From contig JAUVYU010000026.1 in NCBI GenBank assembly GCA_030602935.1, positions 1-7,662 on the forward strand: a stretch of 7,662 nucleotides of DNA, written 5' to 3'. This document shows positions 1 through 5,588 of the stretch, one piece after another. A program made the position numbers and the translations under genes. The first letter of the stretch is position 1. Each line of letters begins with the position of its first letter. Below the pieces are notes generated by a model. It saw only the letters and a program-made list of their open reading frames with translations, made no database searches and was not told the DNA's origin. Source of the stretch: Candidatus Bathyarchaeota archaeon. Its GTDB lineage: Archaea; Thermoproteota; Bathyarchaeia; TCS64.

Positions 1-115
1 ATCGGGCATGGGGGCCCTCCTCTGCGTCAGCATCATGTATCAGTACTACCAGACGATGGTCCAGGAGCAGGTGGACGAGCTCTATCCGTTCCTCAGAGGG
101 GCCTTCAGTCGATGA
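1..115 (+). CDS. secY: SecY protein translocase subunit, C-terminal fragment
   Basis: Only the last 37 codons lie in the window, open from base 2 to a TGA at 113-115. The tail reads GMGALLCVSIMYQYYQTMVQ, then a charged stretch ending LYPFLRGAFSR. This resembles the end of archaeal SecY: the last transmembrane helix with its small-residue start (usually GTGILL..VSIVYRMYEQ), then a short cytoplasmic tail with an EQV..L(H/Y)P motif. SecY is the channel-forming subunit of the Sec translocon in the cytoplasmic membrane. The stop overlaps the start of alaX in an ATGA, so the two are probably co-transcribed and translationally coupled. The identification rests on recalled family sequence and a short fragment; another polytopic membrane protein is possible but less likely. 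Confidence 0.78.
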   Translation, partial: SGMGALLCVSIMYQYYQTMVQEQVDELYPFLRGAFSR

Positions 116-756
116 AGCCGACAGTGAAGCTCTACGACGAAGACCCGTACCTCACGAAATTTGTAGCAGTAGTGATGGCCGTAAACGGGAACGATGTCGT
201 CCTCGACCGCTCAGCCTTCTACCCGGAAAGCGGCGGACAGGCGGGGGACACTGGCGGGATCGGCGGGGTGGAGGTCGTTGACACCCAGATCGAGGACGGA
301 GTCATCAGCCACACTCTGACCTCCGCTCCCCCCTTCAAGGTGGGAAGCGAGATCGAGGGCGAGGTCGACTGGGACAGGCGTCACAGGATCATGAGACTCC
401 ACTCAGTCGCCCACATCATGGAACACTTCCTCTGGGCCAGGATGGGCCACCTGAAGAGGCTCGGCTCCTTCGTGGACGATAAGAAGGACAGGGCCGACTA
501 CTCGTACGAGGGGAGGCTGCCCGCTGAGGCCCTCAAGGAGGTTGAGGGGTCAACGAACGCCTTCCTCGCAGAGGGGCACGAGATAAAGATAGACTCCGAT
601 CCCATCCTACCAGGCATCAGGATCTGGAGGTGCGCCGACATCGAGATGCACTGCGCAGGGACCCACGTCAGGGACACGAAGGAGATCGGGGAGATACAGT
701 TGAAGAGGAAGAATCCAGGGAAGGGCAAGGAGAGGGTGGAGACCTCCCTCGCTTGA
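112..756 (+). CDS. alaX: AlaX-type alanyl-tRNA editing hydrolase (AlaX-M class)
   Basis: 214 residues. Free-standing relative of the AlaRS editing domain; the family hydrolyses Ser- or Gly-tRNA(Ala) in trans in the cytoplasm. Residues 1-85 form the N-terminal beta-barrel-like part, with the hallmark AFYPESGGQAGDTG at 35-48. The zinc site is complete: HxxxH at H97 and H101 (HSVAH) and CxxxH at C181 and H185 (CAGTH). The N-terminal domain together with a length just over 210 residues fits AlaX-M rather than the short AlaX-S; the C-terminal oligomerisation region of AlaX-L is absent. The ATG overlaps the secY stop, which supports this start and suggests reinitiation. It ends in TGA with no clear terminator after it. 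Confidence 0.93.
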   Translation: MKPTVKLYDEDPYLTKFVAVVMAVNGNDVVLDRSAFYPESGGQAGDTGGIGGVEVVDTQIEDGVISHTLTSAPPFKVGSEIEGEVDWDRRHRIMRLHSVAHIMEHFLWARMGHLKRLGSFVDDKKDRADYSYEGRLPAEALKEVEGSTNAFLAEGHEIKIDSDPILPGIRIWRCADIEMHCAGTHVRDTKEIGEIQLKRKNPGKGKERVETSLA

Positions 757-1039
757 GATCAGATACCTGACGAAAAATCGGTTCTTTAGAAATGTTAATA
801 TGAACACACCAGGTTACCCTGTAGAAGTGGTGTCAAGTGAGGGATAGCATTCACCAGAGGCGGCTGCGTTCATCAACAGACAGCCTGACACATCCCTAGA
901 TAGAATCAGGTTTACTTCTCCAATCATAGAGCCTGTATCGTTTTTAGACACAGGTCAACCTAATTCACCTATATATGACTACATTTATCCCCTCGTGGAG
1001 ACCATCCTTCAATCGACACCCTTCATAGGAGTGTAGAAG
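757..1039. other. alaX-hisS intergenic region with amber-broken open frame
   Basis: The 283 bases between alaX and hisS hold three visible things. First, a small inverted repeat, ACACC (806-810) against GGTGT (829-833), encloses a shorter CAGG/CCTG stem. Second, an ATG at 800 opens a frame with a TAG at 845-847, then 62 further open codons (848-1033) up to a TAG at 1034-1036. This frame is the hisS frame and has no ATG, GTG or TTG between 848 and 994. Third, the hisS TATA box and ribosome binding site lie inside that frame. The encoded residues (for example EAAAFINRQPDTSLDR near the start) look protein-like but match no family I recognise. It may be a decayed small gene or chance. Confidence 0.3.
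969..976 (+). promoter_or_regulatory. hisS TATA box
   Basis: CTATATAT, which would place transcription start near 998-1002 and leave a leader of about 40 bases containing the AGGAGTG ribosome binding site at 1027-1033, six bases before the ATG. Confidence 0.55.
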
Positions 1040-2326
1040 ATGTTTCAAACACCAAGAGGAACGAGAGACTTCCTCCCGCCGGAGATGCTGAAGCGCAACT
1101 GGGTCATGGACCAAATCAGGGCGGTGTTCCAGAACTACGGCTACGAGCCCCTGGGCACACCGGCCTTCGAGAGCTGGGACCTGCTCAAGAAGAAGAGCGG
1201 TGAGGACGCCGTCAACCAGATCTACTATTTCAGGGACAAGTCAGACAGGGAGCTGGGCCTCCGATTCGAGTGGACCGCCTCCCTGGCGAGGGTAGTCTCG
1301 ACCCATCGGGAACTGCCGAAGCCCTTCAAGAGGTACGCCATCGGCCCCGTCTGGAGGTACGAGCGCCCCTCCGAGATGAGGTGGAGGGAGTTCTGGCAGA
1401 TGGACGTGGACGTCGTGGGCGTCGCCGACCCCATCGCGGACACCGAGGTCCTGGCCGTCGCCGTCGACAGCCTGAAGGCCATCGGCTTCAAGGGTTTCAA
1501 GATCAGGCTCAATGACAGGAGGCTCCTTGAAGCCTTAGTGGAGGTCTCCGGGCTCCCCAAGGAACGGTACCTGGACGCGTTCAGGGCCGTCGATAAGAGG
1601 GGCAAGATCGGGGATGAGGGCGTCCTCGAGGAGCTGGACAAGATCGGTGCACCCAGGGAGAACTCACAGAGGCTCCTCGACCTCACATCGATAAAGGGAG
1701 CGCCAAGCGAAGTGATCGTCAGAGCCAAGACGCTGGTAGAAGGAATCCAGAAAGGCCTCGACGCCTGCGAAGCCCTCTCATCCATAGTAGAGTACGCCGA
1801 AGGTTATGGAATCTCTGGGGACATAGTAGTCGACCTGGGCCTCGCAAGGGGACTGGACTACTACACAGGACCCGTCTTCGAGGTCTACGCAGAGGGCTTC
1901 GAGAACGAGGGCAGCATCGCCGGCGGGGGGAGATACGATGATCTCATCGAGATCTTCGGGGGCGAACCCACTCCTATGACTGGCGTCTCTCTGGGCCCCG
2001 ATAGGCTGGTAGCCCTCTTGGAGAGGATAGGCGCCTTCGAAGGCCTCAACCTCGCCCCCCGAGTCTACGTCATCTCGGTATCCGAGTCTGTGAGGCCCAA
2101 GGCCATCGAGGTGGCCCAGCAGCTTAGGCGCGCGGGGGTGTCAACGGAGATGGACCTCCTGAGCAGGGGGATGAGGAAGCAGCTCGACAATGCTAACACC
2201 AAGGGGGTTTCCAAGGTCGTCATCGTCGGCGAGCGCGAGCTGGCTGAGGGGTGCGTCGCCGTCCGGGATATGTCCACCGCTGAGCAGAAGAAAGTGAAGC
2301 TGGAGGAGCTCCTAGAGTACGTCTAG
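1040..2326 (+). CDS. hisS: Histidyl-tRNA synthetase (class II)
   Basis: 428 residues, normal length for HisRS. It charges tRNA(His) with histidine in the cytoplasm. It starts MFQTPRGTRDFLP, the conserved HisRS opening. Motif 1 lies around 33-44; motif 2 runs from about 98 to 124 (IGPVWRYERP then REFWQMDVDVVG). The two histidine-specific signatures are present: LARGLDYYTG at 268-277 and AGGGRYDDL at 294-302. Motif 3 is about 314-329 (TGVSLGPDRLVALLE). The anticodon-binding domain occupies roughly 341-428, with a KVVIVGERE strand. The ATG is supported by AGGAGTG at 1027-1033, six bases upstream. The gene ends in TAG and shares its last four bases (CTAG) with the stop of the convergent endA-like gene. 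No truncation or missing motif is seen. Confidence 0.97.
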   Translation: MFQTPRGTRDFLPPEMLKRNWVMDQIRAVFQNYGYEPLGTPAFESWDLLKKKSGEDAVNQIYYFRDKSDRELGLRFEWTASLARVVSTHRELPKPFKRYAIGPVWRYERPSEMRWREFWQMDVDVVGVADPIADTEVLAVAVDSLKAIGFKGFKIRLNDRRLLEALVEVSGLPKERYLDAFRAVDKRGKIGDEGVLEELDKIGAPRENSQRLLDLTSIKGAPSEVIVRAKTLVEGIQKGLDACEALSSIVEYAEGYGISGDIVVDLGLARGLDYYTGPVFEVYAEGFENEGSIAGGGRYDDLIEIFGGEPTPMTGVSLGPDRLVALLERIGAFEGLNLAPRVYVISVSESVRPKAIEVAQQLRRAGVSTEMDLLSRGMRKQLDNANTKGVSKVVIVGERELAEGCVAVRDMSTAEQKKVKLEELLEYV

Positions 2327-2862
2327 GATAGTTTTTCGAAGTCCATCTCCGAGAGCGTATAGTACACCACCTCGCCCCTCCTGTCGACCACGGCGAGCCT
2401 GAGGATCCGTTCCTCCTCCACAGCTGAGTCGAGGACCTCGCCGAGGCGGGAGATGGGCGTCCGCAATCCTTCCCACAACGTGTAGATCTGGTATTTGGGG
2501 GGCCTCTTGCCGTACATGCCCCTCTCGTAGACCAGGAGGTCGGCGTTGGAGTCGCGTCCAGCGCGGGCGACGAAGCCCCTCTCCCTCAGGTCCCTGTAGA
2601 CGATGTACCGCGTCCAGGTGTCAGGGTCGTCCTTGGAGAGCCTTAAGAGGAGCTCCTGGAAGAGGAGCCGCCTGCGAGTCGTCTCGTCGACGACGGCTAT
2701 CCTTCTCCTCTCGACCAGGTAGAGTGCCTCGAAGGCGTTGAGGGTTAGGGGTCTCTCCTCGGTCAACAATGAGCCGTAACCGTCCTGGTAGAGGCTGTTC
2801 GCATCATTATGAGCTGGGACGACGACCCTGTCCTCCACCAGAACCGTGCTGATTGGCTCCAT
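2323..2862 (-). CDS. EndA-like tRNA-splicing endonuclease, non-catalytic (structural) subunit
   Basis: 179 residues from the ATG at 2862; a TTG at 2868 in the same frame would add two residues and cannot be excluded, since neither has a strong ribosome binding site. The family cuts introns from pre-tRNA at bulge-helix-bulge sites. The C-terminal nuclease fold is recognisable: YIVYRDLRERGFV (about 86-98), NADLLVYERG (106-115) and the final strand VVDRRGEVVYY. By recalled alignment with the M. jannaschii enzyme, the catalytic Tyr is kept (Y112), the His aligns with Tyr124 (KYQIY instead of EHSVY) and the Lys with about Arg152. The only His in the protein is residue 18, outside the nuclease domain. 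This fits the structural partner in alpha2-beta2 EndA; a catalytic subunit should be encoded elsewhere. Convergent with hisS. Confidence 0.82.
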   Translation of the reverse strand: MEPISTVLVEDRVVVPAHNDANSLYQDGYGSLLTEERPLTLNAFEALYLVERRRIAVVDETTRRRLLFQELLLRLSKDDPDTWTRYIVYRDLRERGFVARAGRDSNADLLVYERGMYGKRPPKYQIYTLWEGLRTPISRLGEVLDSAVEEERILRLAVVDRRGEVVYYTLSEMDFEKLS

Positions 2863-3155
2863 TATCAATATGTTATGACATCCACAGGTAAAACCTGTTG
2901 CATTGACCTGGCTAATCGGGGTGGCGTTGTAAACCCCGTATTACGGGTATGTATCATGGAATCGGAACATTGCACTCTTTTTATGCTGAGTGTTTATCTC
3001 ATGGTTTTATGATGCTAAATTAAGATAGTGTAAATAAATTAATAGCTTTATACCTTTGTATATCACTGTTTTTTCCACCTATCATTATAATCCGTAAAGG
3101 ACTTTTATACAATCTGCCGTTCAGGTTTCTGCTTCACAATCTGAGGTGGAAATAC
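2863..3155. other. AT-rich divergent spacer between endA-like and membrane-protein genes, with hairpins
   Basis: No convincing gene is seen in about 290 bases. Near the endA-like start there are three compact inverted repeats: ACAGGT/ACCTGT (2884-2889 and 2893-2898), CGGGGT/ACCCCG (2917-2922 and 2933-2938), and CCCGTA/TACGGG (2935-2940 and 2942-2947). The last two share bases 2935-2938, so they could not form together. From about 3000 to 3110 the DNA is strongly A+T rich, with several TATA-like strings, only one of which (3103-3110) is well placed for the downstream gene. Confidence 0.5.
3103..3110 (+). promoter_or_regulatory. TATA box for the small membrane-protein gene
   Basis: TTTTATAC, placing transcription start near 3132-3136. 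A strong ribosome binding site, GAGGTGG at 3143-3149, follows and sits six bases before the ATG at 3156, which decides that start. Confidence 0.6.
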
Positions 3156-3569
3156 ATGGGGCTCCTGTCTCATCCATGGTGGATGCTGGGTCTTCTAAGC
3201 CTGACCGTACTGTTCATGCTCCTTTTCGGCCTCTTCATATCGTCCTACAGGGTTTTCAAGAGGAGGCTGGGATGGGGGAACGGAGGGCTAACCATCTCCC
3301 CGATGAACGCCATGAGCCTGGGGTCGCTCATGGGAAATACAGTAAAATTTGATTCGATGCCAGGACTGGACGATGGAGGAGAGCGGATATCTAAATGGGT
3401 GACCCGAATATTCATCGCCATCGTCCTCCAGTGTGGGGGGCTCTACCTGATATCCCAGTTCCCCGGGATGAACACCCCCTTCTGGTTCGGGCTGACCCTC
3501 CAAGGCTTCTCATTCGGCTCGGCAGCCCTTTTCTACATCTCCGGCGGCGACGACCAAAGCCTCGCTTAG
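3156..3569 (+). CDS. Small membrane protein of unknown function, three predicted helices
   Basis: 137 residues; I do not recognise the family. Hydrophobic segments are visible at about 8-29 (a run of Leu, Phe and Trp), 84-101 and 109-128. Between the first two lies a hydrophilic loop of about 50 residues that opens with a basic patch (YRVFKRRLGW, 31-40) and continues with a Met-rich stretch containing SPMNAMSLGSLMGN. By the positive-inside rule the loop is probably cytoplasmic, which would put the N-terminus outside. The start is well supported by a TATA box and GAGGTGG. It ends in TAG. The gene stands alone: the endA-like gene diverges upstream, and a non-coding stretch plus an opposite-strand gene follow. 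Codon use is fairly GC-rich, closer to the housekeeping genes than to the Lrp-like gene. Confidence 0.8.
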   Translation: MGLLSHPWWMLGLLSLTVLFMLLFGLFISSYRVFKRRLGWGNGGLTISPMNAMSLGSLMGNTVKFDSMPGLDDGGERISKWVTRIFIAIVLQCGGLYLISQFPGMNTPFWFGLTLQGFSFGSAALFYISGGDDQSLA

Positions 3570-3576
3570 AACGTGA

Positions 3577-3590
3577 GAGACCACGGTCTC
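3577..3590 (+). repeat. Short hairpin after the membrane-protein gene
   Basis: GAGACC and GGTCTC separated by AC, starting eight bases after the stop codon. As RNA this gives at least five pairs with a four-base loop. Only a TTTT run near 3607-3610 follows, so its role as a terminator is doubtful. Confidence 0.35.
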
Positions 3591-3635
3591 AGCCATACCC
3601 ATAACCCTTTTCAGGTCTTCTGTGAATGGTTACCC

Positions 3636-3697
3636 GGCGGGCGATGACGACATTGCCCCTCTGAACAATGATGAGGATCTTGAGTGTAGAGCCCGCC
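3636..3697 (+). ncRNA. Candidate box C/D-like small guide RNA
   Basis: A perfect 7-base terminal stem, GGCGGGC (3636-3642) with GCCCGCC (3691-3697), encloses a box layout typical of archaeal C/D RNAs. The boxes are GCGATGA (3641-3647) as a near-consensus C box overlapping the stem, CTGA (3661-3664) as D', ATGATGA (3668-3674) as a perfect C', and TAGA (3687-3690) where D should be. The spacers are 13 and 12 bases, with 3 between D' and C', all normal for archaea. Weak points are the C at position 2 of box C and the poor D box, which keeps only the terminal GA. It lies between two genes and overlaps neither. No promoter stands out, and I could not assign a methylation target. Confidence 0.42.
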
Positions 3698-3708
3698 TCT
3701 AAAGTATC

Positions 3709-4065
3709 CTAGAAATTGTCTAATCTAGGGAGGGCCATCTTCTTCCTCAGTTCACTGCAGTGATGCTTCGCGAGCATCTTCCCCTCGATCATCTTCTGGA
3801 TGTGGAACGCATCGCCCTTCAGTGTCTCATTCAACCTCACGAGGAACTTCTGGGCGTCGAACCTAGTTCCCACGTTGGCAGGTGCTATGGAGAGGGAGCT
3901 TAGGAGTATTGGCGCCAGCTCGTCACCGAAGACTGTTTTAATCGACTCATCTATACTCTCCAACAATATTCTGTTTATAAACTCGGGATTATCGTTTGAT
4001 TCGTTTTCAAGTGTTTTGATTAACTCGATGAGCCCTTCACCTATTTCAGCTTCATGTTTTTCCAC
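3709..4065 (-). CDS. Small helical protein, possible NitrOD5-like domain
   Basis: 118 residues, predicted all-helical and soluble. Residues 30-55 (INRILLESIDESIKTVFGDE and on) and 69-96 (a Phe-Asp..Phe.Val.Leu.Glu.Leu.Lys.Gly.Ala..Ile pattern) recall the small archaeal NitrOD5 family, in which a 'LLE.IDE.L...G' helix is followed by 'F...L...FG.GA..LE'. The resemblance is from memory and not secure; that family has no firm function, though it occurs beside sensory and regulatory genes. A C-terminal tail carries a His-His-Cys cluster (101-103) and several basic residues. The start is GTG, supported by GGTGATC on the minus strand (4073-4079), seven bases upstream. It ends in TAG. It is divergent from the secreted-peptide gene, with a shared promoter region. 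Confidence 0.7.
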   Translation of the reverse strand: MEKHEAEIGEGLIELIKTLENESNDNPEFINRILLESIDESIKTVFGDELAPILLSSLSIAPANVGTRFDAQKFLVRLNETLKGDAFHIQKMIEGKMLAKHHCSELRKKMALPRLDNF

Positions 4066-4109
4066 TTCTACCGATCACCCCGTTAATACTCCCTAAGACT
4101 ACTAAAAAC

Positions 4110-4136
4110 ACAACAAATTATTAATATTTTTGTTGT
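4110..4136. promoter_or_regulatory. Dyad-symmetric divergent promoter/operator
   Basis: Perfect 8-base arms, ACAACAAA (4110-4117) and TTTGTTGT (4129-4136), flank an A+T-only core. On the plus strand TTAATATT (4121-4128) is well placed for the peptide gene (start about 4150). On the minus strand AATAATTT (4115-4122) is plausible for the NitrOD5-like gene. A dimeric regulator bound here would block both promoters. Confidence 0.5.
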
Positions 4137-4174
4137 TTTGTTAGTAACGCTCTATGAGTGGGAGGTGAAAGTTG

Positions 4175-4369
4175 GTGAATAGAAAGAAAGTCGCTCTCGT
4201 AGTCCTCTTAGTGGTGATGACTAGCGCATGCTTTGCTGCAGCCCCATACACAGTCGTGTTTTCGAACCCGTCTGTTGGTTTTGTTGGCTACCTAGGTTCC
4301 ATATTTGGAACTGCTGTAGGTCTATCTGATCCAGTCCCGGGTGGACCAGGAGGAGGCGGATACGATTAA
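4175..4369 (+). CDS. Short secreted peptide with glycine-rich tail
   Basis: 64 residues from GTG at 4175, which sits six bases after a perfect GGAGGTGA (4161-4168); the in-frame TTG at 4172 is only three bases away and less likely. The N-terminus is a classic signal peptide: MNRKK, then a hydrophobic run of Val and Leu (6-15), then TSACFAAAP with an A-x-A-type cleavage site near residue 21-23. A lipobox is poor (Thr at -3), so lipidation at C19 is unlikely. The mature part is about 41 residues, hydrophobic with repeated Gly (VGFVGYLGSIFGTAVG), ending PGGPGGGGYD. No family is recognised. It could be a surface or matrix peptide or an antimicrobial-like peptide, but no export or immunity gene is visible. 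It ends in TAA. Confidence 0.68.
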   Translation: MNRKKVALVVLLVVMTSACFAAAPYTVVFSNPSVGFVGYLGSIFGTAVGLSDPVPGGPGGGGYD

Positions 4370-4398
4370 CTTGGTTACGGAGTACAAGCATCTAAGGA

Positions 4399-4406
4399 TT
4401 TAATAC
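4399..4406 (+). promoter_or_regulatory. TATA box of the Lrp-like gene, probably giving a leaderless transcript
   Basis: TTTAATAC centred 31-32 bases before the ATG at 4434, which predicts transcription starting within a few bases of that ATG. No ribosome binding site precedes it. This is the main evidence that the gene starts at 4434 and not further in. Confidence 0.5.
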
Positions 4407-4418
4407 ATCCTAAACTCC

Positions 4419-4429
4419 TTTTTCTTTTT
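4419..4429 (+). terminator. Oligo-T tract after the peptide gene
   Basis: TTTTTCTTTTT about 50 bases past the peptide stop. Archaeal RNA polymerase stops on such tracts without needing a hairpin. It lies just before the ATG of the next gene, so it may also be the initiator region of that gene. Confidence 0.4.
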
Positions 4430-4433
4430 AATA

Positions 4434-5588
4434 ATGGGCGATCTAGACGTAAGAATTAGAGATGCCTTTGCGACATAGAGGAAGCTCGATGAGACAGATG
4501 TACGGATACTTGAAGGCCTCTCTCTCTTGGGTCCCAGGAATCTTGCTCTAATAGGAAAGAAACTAGATCTCCCCACGACTACAGTTCGATATCGCGTAAA
4601 ACGTATGCTATCAAACTCCATTCTGTTTCTTCACATGAACCCGTATCACACCAACATGGGGTTAAAAAAAGCGGTGGTCTTCGTAGAAGCGGTCCCCGGA
4701 TATGAAGATCTATTATTAGACAGTCTACGGGTCAATGATTTTTGGCTCAACCTTTGGAGAATATACGGTCCATATGAGGGCTGTGGCGGCGTATGGACGA
4801 TCCCCAAGCAAAAAGCCGAGAGCTTTGAATTATATCTTCAGCATCTAGTAAAAGCGGGCGTCGCCAGATCATATGAGATAAACTGGTCTACCTGTTTCGA
4901 GGGCATCCCGGTTCAGACTCGATGGTTCAGCGCTGAAAATGAGGGCTGGTCCTTCAAATGGGATGAATGGATAGACGAAGTTAAGGAGATAGAAGGTGAA
5001 CTACCTAAGACGCTAAAAGAGCCCGAAGATTGGCCTATTCAAGTCGATAAAGAGGACCTGCTAATAATCAAAGAGCTGGAGATCAACGGCAGAACAAGTC
5101 TGACAGACATCTCGAAGAAACTGGATATACCCCTCGAGACTATAAAATACCACTTCAGGGAACATGTATCAAAACGGGGATTGATAGAGGGATATCAGGT
5201 TGAAATATATCGATCTCCGTTCCCGCTCTCCGAGATCTTGATTTTCAAGTTTGAGTTCGAGTCTCATGAGAAACTGGCTAAATTTGCATTATCTCTTCAC
5301 GATAAACCATTCCCCATCTTCATGGGGAAGGTACTCGGAGAAAACGCACTGATCTCCCAGATCTACCTACCTAAATGGGAGTTTAGGAGATTTATCACCG
5401 CTTTATCCTCATTAATCAAGATGGGCTATCTGAAAGAGTACCACTATGTAATACAGGACATGTATCAAAGCTGGAGAGAGACCATACCTTACGAGCACTT
5501 CGAGAAAGGAAAATGGAACTACGATGAGGAAGTGATAAATGACAACTTAAAATTGGTCCTCGAGAAATGGGGGAGAATTATTCCTTAA
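4434..5588 (+). CDS. Two-module Lrp/AsnC-like winged-helix regulator with in-frame TAG at codon 15
   Basis: 384 codons from ATG 4434 to TAA, counting the TAG at 4476-4478. It is built as a tandem repeat. The first AsnC-type helix-turn-helix is about 18-55 (LDETDVRILEGL, then IGKKLDLPTTTVRYRVKRM), followed by a sensor-like domain to about 165. The second helix-turn-helix is about 204-254 (DKEDLLIIKELEINGRTSL, then ISKKLDIPLETIKYHF), with another sensor-like domain. No ATG, GTG or TTG lies between the TAG and TTG 4527, and starting at 4527 would remove the first helices of the first DNA-binding domain. So the gene is a recent pseudogene, is read through, or carries a sequencing error. Codon use is A+T-rich (AAA, ATA, TTA), unlike the housekeeping neighbours. 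Likely a cytoplasmic DNA-binding regulator; ligand unknown. Convergent with lysS, overlapping by TTAA. Confidence 0.82.

Noticed and set aside
1225..1785. A 186-codon open frame on the minus strand inside hisS
   Set aside because: It is antisense to conserved hisS motifs, has Ser/Arg/Leu-rich composition typical of shadow frames in GC-rich genes, and no promoter or ribosome binding site.
3577..3614. Intrinsic terminator after the membrane-protein gene
   Set aside because: The GAGACC/GGTCTC hairpin is followed by mixed sequence and only a TTTT run about 17 bases later, so I list it only as a short hairpin.
3800..4096. A 98-codon plus-strand frame opposite the NitrOD5-like gene
   Set aside because: Its Ser-rich composition is that of an antisense shadow. 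The minus-strand frame has a good ribosome binding site and a coherent helical pattern.
4220..4235. Lipobox in the secreted peptide
   Set aside because: The residues before Cys19 are T-S-A; the usual Leu/Val/Ile at -3 is missing, and an A-x-A cleavage site lies just after.
4476..4478. Genome-wide reassignment of TAG to pyrrolysine
   Set aside because: TAG ends four other genes here (hisS, endA-like, the membrane protein and the NitrOD5-like gene), and reading through it in hisS adds only eleven codons before another TAG. TAG is therefore a normal stop in this genome; local readthrough remains possible.
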